Shown one piece after another: positions 1 to 8,500 of a DNA stretch of 64,000 bases. Location: positions 1 through 64,000 of the forward strand of contig NZ_QNUL01000016.1 in assembly GCF_003383615.1 (NCBI RefSeq). The letters run 5' to 3'. Position 1 is the stretch's first letter. Each line of letters starts with the position of its first letter. Both the position numbers and the translations under genes were made by a program. The stretch is from Dyadobacter luteus (GTDB taxonomy: Bacteria; Bacteroidota; Bacteroidia; Cytophagales; Spirosomataceae). A model generated the notes under the pieces. That model was not told where the DNA came from and did not search any database. It was given only the letters and a program-made list of their open reading frames with translations.

Positions 1-108
1 AGCATACGATAACGAGTTTGTTCATAAAAGGGCAGCGTAAATCATACGTTTTCCTTGACTTTGTCTTAGCTATCTCAGGATGACACAATCTTGAATCAGA
101 GATCAATA
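1..108. other. Non-coding stretch downstream of nuoJ
   Basis: No convincing gene. On the minus strand a seven-codon ORF (ATG at 45) ends in a TGA that overlaps an ATG at 25, which then reads MNKLVIVC to the window edge and could be the start of the next gene. It does not look like nuoK, the gene that usually follows nuoJ. Positions 53-86 hold a diverged intergenic repeat described separately. Confidence 0.4.
53..86. repeat. Diverged CCTT-GACT...CTCAGGATGAC intergenic repeat
   Basis: On the plus strand the segment starts ccttgactttg and ends ctcaggatgacac. This resembles a degenerate copy of the interspersed CCTTCGACT-n-CTCAGGATGACA element seen between genes in many Bacteroidota and other bacteria; I know that element from general experience, not from a search. 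Only one copy is visible here, so the assignment rests on the two conserved ends. Confidence 0.4.
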
Positions 109-627
109 CTAGAAATGTCTCTCTCCAATCTCTCTCTTTCCAAGCATTACCGCACCTACCATTGCAACCAGCAAAAGAACAGAAGCAAGCTCAAATGGCA
201 ACAGATAATCGCGGAAAAGCATTTTACCCAGATTTTCAATCATACCAATCTGAGAATCAAAAGTATTGGGATCGTAAGATGGAATCAGTGTTTTCTTGTA
301 AGCCCCGAAAAGGATCACAAATAACGTCCCTCCTACAATAGCACCTGCTATTTTGGCAATATTGGTTTTGGCTTCCTCGTGGTCCTGCTTGATATTGAGG
401 AACATTATCACAAAAAGGAAAAGTACCATAATGGCCCCCGCATACACGATGATATTCACCGCCGCAAGAAACTGTGCATTCAAAAGGATATAATGCCCTG
501 AAAGCGTAAAGAACGTCAGAATCAGGTATAATACACTATGAATAGGGTTGCGGGAAAGAATCACCATGAGGGCACTCAGTACCGTCAGAAATGACAAAAA
601 GTAAAAAAATGACAGCGTTGGATTCAT
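109..627 (-). CDS. nuoJ: NADH-quinone oxidoreductase subunit J
   Basis: Membrane subunit J of respiratory complex I, a 172-residue protein with about five hydrophobic helices and the family's typical first helix and SRNPIHSVLYLI segment near residues 25-36. It forms part of the proton-translocating membrane arm. It is the last nuo gene visible, 37 bases after nuoI and in the order A-B-C-D-E-F-G-H-I-J. nuoK to nuoN are not seen; the window ends 108 bases downstream, so their absence is only a lack of evidence. ATG start; ends in TAG. Confidence 0.95.
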   Translation of the reverse strand: MNPTLSFFYFLSFLTVLSALMVILSRNPIHSVLYLILTFFTLSGHYILLNAQFLAAVNIIVYAGAIMVLFLFVIMFLNIKQDHEEAKTNIAKIAGAIVGGTLFVILFGAYKKTLIPSYDPNTFDSQIGMIENLGKMLFRDYLLPFELASVLLLVAMVGAVMLGKREIGERHF

Positions 628-663
628 ACGTATAATTGTTACTGCTACTTTGCTTTATCTGAT

Positions 664-1257
664 TCAGGGAATTGCTCTTGGAACAACGTTGGTTACTTCG
701 CCATTCGCTCTTTTGTTATCCAGCGCGCGGGCTTCTTCTTTGGTCCAGGCTTCGCGGGTATAACGACTGTTCATGTCTTCTACCAAAAGATCCTTACCCC
801 AGATCACCTGATCGCGGTCTGAAAATACAGGGACAAATTCGTCGTGACGAAGATAAACCGCCTGCTTAGGACAAGCTTCCTCACACAATCCGCAGAATAT
901 ACAACGAAGCATATTTACCTCATACACCGCCGCATATTTTTCTTCACGATACAATTGTTCTTCTCCTTTTACACGTTCAGCAGCCACCATTGAAATCGCT
1001 TCTGCGGGGCATGCTACAGCGCAAAGTCCGCATGCAGTACATCTCTCACGCCCATCTTCATCTCTTTTCAGAATGTGACGACCACGGAAAACAGGACCCA
1101 GATAACGCTTTACTTCAGGATATTGTATGGTTACTTTTTTTGCAAAAAAGTGCTTGATGGTAATTGCCAGACCGGTCGCAATAGCGGGAAGGTAGGCGCG
1201 TTCCATCAGCGTCATTTCTTTGTTGCTTACTTGCTTAGATCGATTGGTTAATTGCAT
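664..1257 (-). CDS. nuoI: NADH-quinone oxidoreductase subunit I
   Basis: Subunit I of complex I, 197 residues, the 8Fe ferredoxin-like protein of the peripheral arm that carries clusters N6a and N6b. The two CxxCxxCxxxCP motifs are plain: C73, C76, C79, C83 and C119, C122, C125, C129. The conserved RYLGPVFRGRH segment lies at residues 51-61. It sits between nuoH (23 bases upstream) and nuoJ in the same operon. The length is slightly above that of many bacterial NuoI proteins because of a polar C-terminal tail of about 40 residues. Confidence 0.97.
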   Translation of the reverse strand: MQLTNRSKQVSNKEMTLMERAYLPAIATGLAITIKHFFAKKVTIQYPEVKRYLGPVFRGRHILKRDEDGRERCTACGLCAVACPAEAISMVAAERVKGEEQLYREEKYAAVYEVNMLRCIFCGLCEEACPKQAVYLRHDEFVPVFSDRDQVIWGKDLLVEDMNSRYTREAWTKEEARALDNKRANGEVTNVVPRAIP

Positions 1258-1280
1258 GGCAATACGTATTATATAGTTTC

Positions 1281-2360
1281 TTAATTCAACCAGGCTGTGA
1301 TGAGCGGCTTAAGGAAAAGCACTGCTGCACCTGTGATAATGATGTTAAAGATAGCTAATGGGATCAGTTTCTTCCAACCCAGGTTCATCAGCTGGTCATA
1401 ACGGAAGCGAGGGATTGTCCAGCGTACCCACATGTAGAAGAATACGAAGAATAATGCTTTTCCGAAGAATACAGCCGTTCCTATCAATGTGGCAATATTG
1501 TGACCTGTTTCAGGACCAAAAGAACCTGTCAACTGCGTATATACCCAATCCATCCCCGGATAGTTGTATCCACCGAAATAAAGCACAGATATAATGGCTG
1601 ATGAAATGAACATGTTGATGTATTCAGCAAACAGGTAAAAACCAAGCTTCATACTTCCGTATTCTGTATGGTACCCACCGACAAGTTCCGTTTCACATTC
1701 AGGCAAATCGAAAGGTACACGATTACATTCTGCAAAGGAACAGGTAATGAAAATAATGAAACCCAGCGGTTGGTAGAAGATATTCCAGTTACCGCCATGC
1801 TGCTGAGCAACAATCTCACCCAGTGAAAGTGAACTGCTCATCATCAGAATCGCGATCAGGGAAAGTCCCATTGCCACTTCGTAACTGATATTCTGAGATG
1901 CCGCACGGATCGCTCCAAGCAGGGAGAATTTGTTGTTAGATGCCCATCCCCCAACCATGATTCCATATACACCCAGTGCAACCACACCAAATACATACAA
2001 AATCCCAATGTTGGATTCAACACCTTGTAACACCACTTCTGCTCCATCCCATTTAATCGTACTTCCGAATGGAATTACAGCACTTGCAAGAAGCGCGGTA
2101 AGCATCGCCAAACTTGGTCCGGCTATAAACAACCATTTGTTAGCCAATGCAGGAATAAAATCCTCTTTGAAAAACATTTTTCCGGCATCTGCCAATGGTT
2201 GCAGTAATCCGCCTGGTCCCGCACGGTTCGGCCCCATACGATCCTGGATAAAACCCGCAACCTTACGCTCGCCCCATGTGGAGTACATAGCGATAACCAG
2301 GGTAAGAGCAAAAACCACTACGATGGTGATGGTCTTGATGACGAACTCCGTTAATTCCAT
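1281..2360 (-). CDS. nuoH: NADH-quinone oxidoreductase subunit H
   Basis: Subunit H of complex I, 359 residues and roughly eight membrane helices; it lines the quinone-binding chamber where the peripheral and membrane arms meet. Signature segments are YSTWGERKVAGFIQDRMGPNR (about residues 27-47) and FAECNRVPFDLPE followed by CETELVGGYHTEY. In many homologues the second motif reads AESELV, so a Cys replaces Ala here. It lies 48 bases downstream of nuoG and 23 bases before nuoI in the operon. Confidence 0.97.
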   Translation of the reverse strand: MELTEFVIKTITIVVVFALTLVIAMYSTWGERKVAGFIQDRMGPNRAGPGGLLQPLADAGKMFFKEDFIPALANKWLFIAGPSLAMLTALLASAVIPFGSTIKWDGAEVVLQGVESNIGILYVFGVVALGVYGIMVGGWASNNKFSLLGAIRAASQNISYEVAMGLSLIAILMMSSSLSLGEIVAQQHGGNWNIFYQPLGFIIFITCSFAECNRVPFDLPECETELVGGYHTEYGSMKLGFYLFAEYINMFISSAIISVLYFGGYNYPGMDWVYTQLTGSFGPETGHNIATLIGTAVFFGKALFFVFFYMWVRWTIPRFRYDQLMNLGWKKLIPLAIFNIIITGAAVLFLKPLITAWLN

Positions 2361-2408
2361 TTGTTTAACTCAAATTTTGTATTGACTCAATCCGGTTATT
2401 GCCGGCTG

Positions 2409-3524
2409 TTAATTATTTTGTGACAGCAATGAGCGGTGGTTCGCTTTGTCATTGTTCTCAATGCTCTGCTCTCTGATAGTCTCCGTGTCAGTAACGTACG
2501 GGCGAGAATCATCGATAGGCTTAAACTGCGTTGCAGCCAGCTTCATTGCGAAATCAGGCTTTGGAACCAGATTTGCGCGGTATTTATTCGCTGAAATTAC
2601 AGAACTGCGCTTCACCTTGGTTGGCCCTTCCAGAACCCAGTCGCTGGTTTTCTTTCTGTCGAAACGGCAGGTATTGCAGATGAATTCATTTACTTCACCC
2701 CAAACGTTTTTCCTGGCAGTTACACGGATCACCTCATCACCACGGTACCAAACGATGGCTTTACCAGAGCATTTATCGCATTCGCAATGTGCATCTTCAG
2801 GTTTGGAGAACCAAACACGGTTTTTGAAGCGGAAGGTTTTATCAGTCAATGCTCCTACAGGGCACACATCAATCACGTTTCCTGAGAATTCGTTATCGAT
2901 CGCGTTAGAGATATAAGTACTGATCTCAGCTGCATCACCACGACCCATTACACCGTGCTCACGCTTGTTGGTGATCTGGTCGGCGGTATATACACAACGG
3001 TAGCACAAGATGCAGCGCGTCATGTGAAGCTGGATATTCGGGCCGATATCTATTTTGTCAAAAGTCCTTCTTTCTTCTTCGTAGCGGGTTTTTGCTGAAC
3101 CGTGTTCAAAAGCAAAATCCTGAAGATGACATTCTCCAGCCTGGTCACAAATAGGGCAATCAAGCGGGTGATTGATCAACAAGAACTCAACAATGCTTTT
3201 ACGCGTCTCAAGTACAGCATCGTTGGTTGTATTTTCCACAACCATCCCTTCCTGAACCTGCGTGATACATGAAGGAACCAGTTTAGGCATAGGGCGAGGA
3301 TCTTTTGCAGATCCCTGAGCTACTCTTACCAGACATGCACGGCATTTACCTCCCGAGGAAGGAAGTGGCTTGTAGTAACACATTGCCGGAGGAACAAGTC
3401 CTGCCTGAGATTCATCCGCTTCTGCAATTTTACGTGCAGCCTGCATGATGGTCGTTCCCGGTGCTACCTCGACTTCAATTCCGTCGAAAGTAATTTTTAT
3501 CAATTGTGGCTTTACTTCTTCCAT
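2409..3524 (-). CDS. nuoG: NADH-quinone oxidoreductase subunit G, short form
   Basis: Iron-sulfur subunit of the NADH-oxidising module, only 371 residues against roughly 700-900 in E. coli-type NuoG. Visible ligands: [2Fe-2S] C49, C61, C64, C86; HxxxC-type [4Fe-4S] H119, C123, C126, C132; second [4Fe-4S] C171, C174, C177, C221; and a Cys group C247, C249, C252, C283/C286 that looks like the N7-type domain at the start of the molybdopterin-oxidoreductase region. The protein ends about 85 residues later, so the large molybdopterin-like domain is missing. Short NuoG is, to my knowledge, common in Bacteroidota, so this is not taken as a truncation event. Confidence 0.93.
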   Translation of the reverse strand: MEEVKPQLIKITFDGIEVEVAPGTTIMQAARKIAEADESQAGLVPPAMCYYKPLPSSGGKCRACLVRVAQGSAKDPRPMPKLVPSCITQVQEGMVVENTTNDAVLETRKSIVEFLLINHPLDCPICDQAGECHLQDFAFEHGSAKTRYEEERRTFDKIDIGPNIQLHMTRCILCYRCVYTADQITNKREHGVMGRGDAAEISTYISNAIDNEFSGNVIDVCPVGALTDKTFRFKNRVWFSKPEDAHCECDKCSGKAIVWYRGDEVIRVTARKNVWGEVNEFICNTCRFDRKKTSDWVLEGPTKVKRSSVISANKYRANLVPKPDFAMKLAATQFKPIDDSRPYVTDTETIREQSIENNDKANHRSLLSQNN

Positions 3525-3588
3525 AAGACCGCTGTAATCGTCTTTTTAAAAATCTTTTAATACCTCTCCTTCATTCATTTACCAACGA

Positions 3589-4926
3589 CTATGCCAACAC
3601 AGCATCGCGGTAAACAGCTCCCGGTTGTGAAGCTTCGTGAGGGTGAGTAATATGCCATACGAATTCATCACGGAAATGGCGAATTGCGCTGGCAACAGGC
3701 CATGCAGCCGCATCTCCAAGCGGACAAATTGTATTACCTTCAATTTTTTTCGATATATCTACCAGAAGATCAATATCATGCATATTGCCATGACCATGCT
3801 CTATACGGTGAAGTACTTTCTCCATCCATCCGGTTCCTTCGCGGCATGGGCTGCATTGTCCACATGACTCATGATGATAGAAACGGGAGAAATTCCAGGT
3901 ATTGCGAACGATACAGGCTGTTTCATCAAATACGATAAAACCTCCTGATCCCAGCATAGTACCGGTTGCAAAACTTCCGTCCGACAGCGACTCGTAGCTC
4001 ATAAGCCTGTCTTCGCCATTGGCAGTTTTCGTAATCAAATGCGCAGGTAGAATAGGGACAGAAGAACCTCCGGCAACGAGTGCTTTCAGATAGTGCCCGT
4101 CACGGATACCTCCGCAATATTCGTCTGAGTTAAGGAATTCATCTACACTCACACCCAGTTCAATTTCATATACCCCGGGTTTTCTGATATGCCCTGAAGC
4201 TGAAATCAGCTTGGTACCTGTGCTTCTTCCTATACCAATTGCCGCATAAGCATCACCACCATTGTTGATGATCCATGGCATATTGGAAATCGACTCCACA
4301 TTGTTAACTACCGTTGGAGACTGGTAAAGTCCTTTTACAGCAGGGAAAGGAGGTTTATTTCTAGGATTTCCACGTTTTCCTTCGAGTGATTCAAGCAACG
4401 CTGTTTCTTCACCGCATATATAAGCTCCACCACCCGGCTGTACTACCAATTCAAGATCATAGCCACTTCCAAGGATGTTTTTACCAAGAAAACCTTTTGC
4501 TTTGGCTTCTTCAATCGCCTTTTCCAGAATGCGGATTACATACATCAGCTCACCGCGAACGTATATAAAAGATTTATTCGCACCCAGTGCAAAACTGGAA
4601 ACGATCATTCCCTCAATGAGTAAGTGAGGGATAGATTTCATCAAATGGTGATCTTTAAAGGTACCTGGCTCCGACTCATCTGCGTTGCAAACCAGATAAC
4701 GGGGAACTCCCTCAGGTTTGGCTAGAAACCCCCATTTCATTCCCATTGGAAAGCCCGCTCCTCCTCTACCACGCACACCCGACTTTTTTGCCTCTTCCAC
4801 AACTTCCTCAGGAGTCATGGTTTTTATCACCTTCTCAACAGCCGTGTAACCTCCATGCTTGCGATATACATCGAAAGTTTCGATTCCGGGAACGTTGATA
4901 TGCTCTGTTAATATTTTTCTAGCCAT
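3589..4926 (-). CDS. nuoF: NADH-quinone oxidoreductase subunit F
   Basis: The 445-residue flavoprotein subunit that binds NADH and FMN and passes electrons to cluster N3. The glycine-rich RGRGGAGFPMGMKW segment lies at residues 52-65 and the second nucleotide-binding region GGGAYICGEETALLES at 165-180. Cluster ligands are C355, C358, C361 and C401 in ESCGQCSPCREGT and TICPLGD. Encoded directly after nuoE (27 bases) and before nuoG (64 bases), as expected for the NADH dehydrogenase module. Confidence 0.98.
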   Translation of the reverse strand: MARKILTEHINVPGIETFDVYRKHGGYTAVEKVIKTMTPEEVVEEAKKSGVRGRGGAGFPMGMKWGFLAKPEGVPRYLVCNADESEPGTFKDHHLMKSIPHLLIEGMIVSSFALGANKSFIYVRGELMYVIRILEKAIEEAKAKGFLGKNILGSGYDLELVVQPGGGAYICGEETALLESLEGKRGNPRNKPPFPAVKGLYQSPTVVNNVESISNMPWIINNGGDAYAAIGIGRSTGTKLISASGHIRKPGVYEIELGVSVDEFLNSDEYCGGIRDGHYLKALVAGGSSVPILPAHLITKTANGEDRLMSYESLSDGSFATGTMLGSGGFIVFDETACIVRNTWNFSRFYHHESCGQCSPCREGTGWMEKVLHRIEHGHGNMHDIDLLVDISKKIEGNTICPLGDAAAWPVASAIRHFRDEFVWHITHPHEASQPGAVYRDAVLA

Positions 4927-4953
4927 TACTGATCAGGTTTCAGCCTTAAAAGC

Positions 4954-5451
4954 CTATTTGCTTAATTCTTCAATAATTTGATCTACCTTTTCACGGGTCA
5001 GATTCATATAAAACTTCTCACGGATCTGGAACACAGGCCCCCATCCGCAAGCAGCCAGACATTCCACTTCTTTGAGTGTAAACAACCCGTCAGGTGTAGT
5101 TTCACCCGCATTAATGCCCAGTTTTTCTTTCAGGTAATCGTAAATATCTTCTCCACCCATCAGGCAGCAAGGCCCTGTACGGCAATATTCAATCACGTGT
5201 TTGCCCACTGCATCAAGGTGATACATAGTGTAGAACGTTGCAACCTCATATACTTCTACAGGAAGGATATCAAGCAGCCCGGCCACGTAATCCATTACCT
5301 CGCTGCTTACCCATCCCCACTGCTCCTGCGCAATGTGTAAAACAGGTAATAAAGCTGATTTCTGACGTCCTGCCGGATAGCGGTCTATAATCTCCTTTAC
5401 TTTTTCAAGTCGTTCGGGAGTAAACGCAACGGGATTAGATGTTTCGGTCAT
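4954..5451 (-). CDS. nuoE: NADH-quinone oxidoreductase subunit E
   Basis: The 24-kDa-type [2Fe-2S] subunit of complex I, 165 residues. The thioredoxin-like fold carries cluster N1a, with ligands C90 and C95 (CRTGPC) and C131 and C135 (CLAAC). The N-terminal helical region includes KSALLPVLHIAQEQWGW, typical of the family. It follows a 95-base spacer after nuoD, the largest gap between C and J, and precedes nuoF closely, so E-F-G form a compact NADH-input block within the operon. Confidence 0.97.
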   Translation of the reverse strand: MTETSNPVAFTPERLEKVKEIIDRYPAGRQKSALLPVLHIAQEQWGWVSSEVMDYVAGLLDILPVEVYEVATFYTMYHLDAVGKHVIEYCRTGPCCLMGGEDIYDYLKEKLGINAGETTPDGLFTLKEVECLAACGWGPVFQIREKFYMNLTREKVDQIIEELSK

Positions 5452-5546
5452 TTTTTTATTATAGTATCTTCATGAATCAAAACCGGCCAACAGTTACTTA
5501 AAAGAGTATATATGCCGGTAAATCTATTCATCTGAGTCATCAGATA

Positions 5547-6773
5547 TTAAGCATCGAGCTCTCCTGCGATTACATTGAGGCTACTCATTGTTAAAATCGC
5601 ATCTGAAAGTGTACTTCCCTTACACATTTCAGGATAAGCCTGGTAATAAATAAAGCTTGGGCGACGGAAGTGCAGACGATACGGAGCACGTCCTCCATCG
5701 CTGATCAGATAGAAACCTAATTCTCCGTTTCCACCTTCTACAGCATGGTATACTTCACCAGCCGGAGCATCAATCTCTCCCATCACAATTTTGAAATGGT
5801 AGATCAACGCTTCCATATTGTTATAAACCTCTTTCTTCGGAGGCAGATAATACTCAGGAGCATCTGCATAGTAAGGACCTTCCGGAAGATTGTTAAGCGC
5901 CTGCTCTACAATCTTTAGGCTTTGCCACATTTCCTCTATGCGTACATTGTATCTGTCGAAAGTATCACCGCTCTGCCCGATCGGAATACTGAAATCAAAA
6001 TCTTCATAGGAAGAATAAGGATTCATTACCCGTACGTCGTAGTCAAGTCCGGCAGCTCTCAGGTTAGGGCCGGTAAAGCCATAAGAAAGTGCACGCTCCA
6101 GTGATATTCCTCCCACGTTGATCGTACGGTCCATGAAGATCCTGTTACGGCTCATCAGCTTTTCGAATTCCTGCAATACAGGAGGGAAAGTTTTGATGAA
6201 ATCACGGATTTTACGAATGGCAGTTGTGGAAAGGTCACGCTCCATGCCGCCGATACGCCCCATGTTGGTTGTAAGACGGGCACCGCAAACTTCTTCATAT
6301 ATCTCATAGATATCCTCACGTTTTTGCATTACGTAAAGGAATCCAGAGAATGCGCCGGTATCAACGCCAAGGATACTGTTACAAATCAAGTGATCGGAAA
6401 TACGAGCCAGCTCCATCATGATCACACGGATGTACTGTGCGCGTTTAGGAACTTCGATCTGAAGCAATTTCTCCACCGTCATATGCCAACCGAAATTATT
6501 GATCGGGGATGAACAGTAGTTCATGCGGTCGGTAAGCGTCGTAATCTGATAGAAAGGACGTCTTTCCGCAATTTTTTCAAAAGCTCTGTGTATATAACCT
6601 ATGGTCTGCTCGCCGGATACGATTTTTTCACCATCCATTTTAAGGATGTTCTGAAAAATACCGTGTGTTGCCGGGTGAGTAGGTCCGAGATTGAGGGTGG
6701 TTAACTCCTCTACAAGCTCAGGAAGTTCAGCCTGAGATGGTACATTATGTGGTAATAATTCAATTTCTGCCAT
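5547..6773 (-). CDS. nuoD: NADH-quinone oxidoreductase subunit D
   Basis: The 49-kDa-type subunit, 408 residues, related to the large subunit of [NiFe] hydrogenases; it forms the quinone site with NuoB. Recognisable segments are LNLGPTHPATHGIFQ near residues 28-42 (with the quinone-contacting histidine loop), RLTTNMGRIGGMERD in the middle and the RPSFIYYQAYPEM stretch near the C-terminus. C and D are separate genes here, unlike the fused NuoCD of E. coli. It starts 25 bases after nuoC. Confidence 0.97.
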   Translation of the reverse strand: MAEIELLPHNVPSQAELPELVEELTTLNLGPTHPATHGIFQNILKMDGEKIVSGEQTIGYIHRAFEKIAERRPFYQITTLTDRMNYCSSPINNFGWHMTVEKLLQIEVPKRAQYIRVIMMELARISDHLICNSILGVDTGAFSGFLYVMQKREDIYEIYEEVCGARLTTNMGRIGGMERDLSTTAIRKIRDFIKTFPPVLQEFEKLMSRNRIFMDRTINVGGISLERALSYGFTGPNLRAAGLDYDVRVMNPYSSYEDFDFSIPIGQSGDTFDRYNVRIEEMWQSLKIVEQALNNLPEGPYYADAPEYYLPPKKEVYNNMEALIYHFKIVMGEIDAPAGEVYHAVEGGNGELGFYLISDGGRAPYRLHFRRPSFIYYQAYPEMCKGSTLSDAILTMSSLNVIAGELDA

Positions 6774-6798
6774 AGCTTACTAAAAATCAGTAAAGGGT

Positions 6799-7299
6799 TT
6801 ATCGGCCAAACAGGGCATCGATCTTGTCCTCGCGGGTAGCATCCTCCAATGGATATTCTTTACGCATCGGGAAATAATCCATTTCCTCAATGTTCAATAT
6901 CCTGATCAGATTAGGATGTCCGTCGAATAATATACCATAGAAATCGTAAGTCTCGCGTTCCATCCAGTTGGCACTGGCAAACAATCCTGTAGCAGTAGGA
7001 ATGTGTATATCCGCTTCGGGAATGGACACTTTAATACGGATACGGAAATTATGAATAAAGCTGTGCATATGATACACTACCATAAATTCCTTCCCTTTAT
7101 TTTCCGGGTATTGAACTCCCGTCAAATCCGTAAGGAAATTAACCTGATACGACTTATGGTCTCTCAGAAACTCCAGAACAGGAATAATATTTTCTCTAGT
7201 AGTGGAAAGCGTCAGCAATCCGTATGGCTCTTCAAAGTCAAAAACCTGATCGCCGTATTTTCCCAAAAGCTCTTCTGCTACCTCCTGGTTACTTAGCAT
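6799..7299 (-). CDS. nuoC: NADH-quinone oxidoreductase subunit C
   Basis: The 30-kDa-type peripheral-arm subunit, 166 residues. The family signature is seen as ERETYDFYGILFDGHPNLIRI in the C-terminal half, followed by the usual basic-acidic tail (MRKEYPLED). It has no cofactor. It begins eight bases after the nuoB stop codon, which suggests tight translational linkage of B and C, and it is separate from nuoD. Confidence 0.96.
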   Translation of the reverse strand: MLSNQEVAEELLGKYGDQVFDFEEPYGLLTLSTTRENIIPVLEFLRDHKSYQVNFLTDLTGVQYPENKGKEFMVVYHMHSFIHNFRIRIKVSIPEADIHIPTATGLFASANWMERETYDFYGILFDGHPNLIRILNIEEMDYFPMRKEYPLEDATREDKIDALFGR

Positions 7300-7307
7300 A
7301 AGGGTAA

Positions 7308-7850
7308 TTATTGAATATTGTAAGAAGCTAACAAGTGTTGGTATTCGTCGGTATTTCTTCTGCGCAACTTTTCGTTCTGCGCCAGATATTGGATATGCAT
7401 TAATCCGTCAATGATTTGTTCCGGACGAGGTGGGCATCCTGGTACATAGCAGTCAACCGGGATAATTCTGTCTATCCCCTGGAGTACGCTGTATGTATCA
7501 AAAATACCTCCGCTTGATGCACAGGCTCCTACCGCCAAAACCCAACGAGGCTCAGCCATCTGAAGATATACCTGCTTCACAACTGGTGCCATTTTCTTAG
7601 CGATTGTTCCCATCACCATCAGCAAATCTGCCTGGCGTGGGGAAAAGCTTGGTCGCTCAGAACCAAAACGTGAGATATCGTAATGCGCACCCATGGTCGC
7701 CATAAACTCGATACCGCAGCATGAAGTGGCAAATGGCAATGGCCACAACGAATAACTTCTGGCAAGACCGATTGCTTCATCGAATGAAGTGGCAAAAAAT
7801 CCTGCTCCACTATGTCCTTGCGGTGCTTCCGCGATGGTTACTTCTTTCAT
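7308..7850 (-). CDS. nuoB: NADH-quinone oxidoreductase subunit B
   Basis: The 180-residue subunit that holds cluster N2, the final electron donor to quinone. The cluster ligands are the tandem cysteines C44 and C45 (SCCGIEFM), C110 (VGACASSGG) and C139 (VPGCPPRPE), with the normal spacing. A Trp-free amphipathic N-terminus of about 20 residues precedes the fold. It is separated from nuoA by 110 bases that contain a short-period repeat (7855-7891). Confidence 0.97.
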   Translation of the reverse strand: MKEVTIAEAPQGHSGAGFFATSFDEAIGLARSYSLWPLPFATSCCGIEFMATMGAHYDISRFGSERPSFSPRQADLLMVMGTIAKKMAPVVKQVYLQMAEPRWVLAVGACASSGGIFDTYSVLQGIDRIIPVDCYVPGCPPRPEQIIDGLMHIQYLAQNEKLRRRNTDEYQHLLASYNIQ

Positions 7851-7854
7851 GATT

Positions 7855-7891
7855 TATTAGCTTTTGGCTATTAGCATGCAGCTTTTAGCTC
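7855..7891. repeat. Short-period TTAGC/GCTTTTAGC repeat in the nuoA-nuoB spacer
   Basis: The spacer reads as overlapping copies of tattagc and gcttttggc/gcttttagc, giving three imperfect units in 37 bases. It does not look like a terminator because the arms are direct rather than inverted for most of their length. Similar TTAGCTATTAGC-like strings occur in the intergenic DNA of other Bacteroidota, from general knowledge. Confidence 0.45.
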
Positions 7892-7960
7892 ACGTTTTCA
7901 GTTTTATCCTCTTCTCTCTCAATGAATAAACAAGGTGCTCTCTAACATGGAAACCGCTTG

Positions 7961-8335
7961 TTATTCTTCCCAATTCAATACGCCCTTGCGGATCACATAA
8001 TAGAATCCTGATAACAACAGCGCCATAAACACCAACATCTCCACGAATCCAAACATACCAAGTTCCTTGAAGTTAACTGCCCATGGGTACATAAAAATCA
8101 CTTCCACATCGAAAAGCACAAACAGGATCGCTACGAGAAAGTATTTTACGGAAATTGGCGTACGTGCATCACCTACAGATTCGATCCCGCACTCAAATGG
8201 ATCGTCTTTCAGCTTACTCTTGCGGCTTGGGCCTATAAGGTGGGTAACAATCATTGTACCGCCGATAAATCCTACTGCAAGTATAAACTGTACAATAATA
8301 GGCAGGTAGTCTGAAGGGAGATAAGAATCTTTCAT
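7961..8335 (-). CDS. nuoA: NADH-quinone oxidoreductase subunit A
   Basis: Small membrane subunit A of complex I, first gene of the operon. With the ATG at 8335 it has 124 residues and three hydrophobic helices. The conserved SKLKDDPFECGIESVGDAR segment between helices 1 and 2 identifies the family and includes the quinone-site-proximal ECGIE loop. A longer reading begins at an upstream TTG at 8362 (133 residues) with an AGGAAGAA directly before it, but the spacing is too tight; the ATG is preferred. A TAAATTTG box lies at 8394-8401. Confidence 0.93.
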   Translation of the reverse strand: MKDSYLPSDYLPIIVQFILAVGFIGGTMIVTHLIGPSRKSKLKDDPFECGIESVGDARTPISVKYFLVAILFVLFDVEVIFMYPWAVNFKELGMFGFVEMLVFMALLLSGFYYVIRKGVLNWEE

Positions 8336-8393
8336 GAAAATTTGTCTGTCGTTATAAAGCAATTCTTCCTGTAACAGTCAAAATTAGCCTATG

Positions 8394-8401
8394 CAAATTT
8401 A
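8394..8401 (-). promoter_or_regulatory. -7 box TAAATTTG for the nuo operon
   Basis: On the minus strand the sequence is TAAATTTG, an exact match to the Bacteroidota TAnnTTTG element, about 59 bases upstream of the nuoA ATG. A good TTTG -33 box is not evident. It is the only such match between nuoA and the terminator at 8448-8477, so it is the best candidate for the operon promoter. Confidence 0.5.
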
Positions 8402-8447
8402 TCAATCAACTTCTTGACTTTATCTTTTATCTAATTAGTATCATACT

Positions 8448-8477
8448 AAATAAGCCCCGATCTCCCGGGGCTTATTT
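8448..8477 (-). terminator. Terminator after the 718-residue esterase-like gene
   Basis: A perfect 12-base stem AAATAAGCCCCG / CGGGGCTTATTT with a six-base loop lies 24 bases beyond the stop of the gene at 8501-10657. On the minus strand the right arm runs into TTTAGT, a weak U-run. It also insulates the nuo promoter from upstream transcription. Confidence 0.8.
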
Positions 8478-8500
8478 ATAACTATTAAAATAAAAAATAT

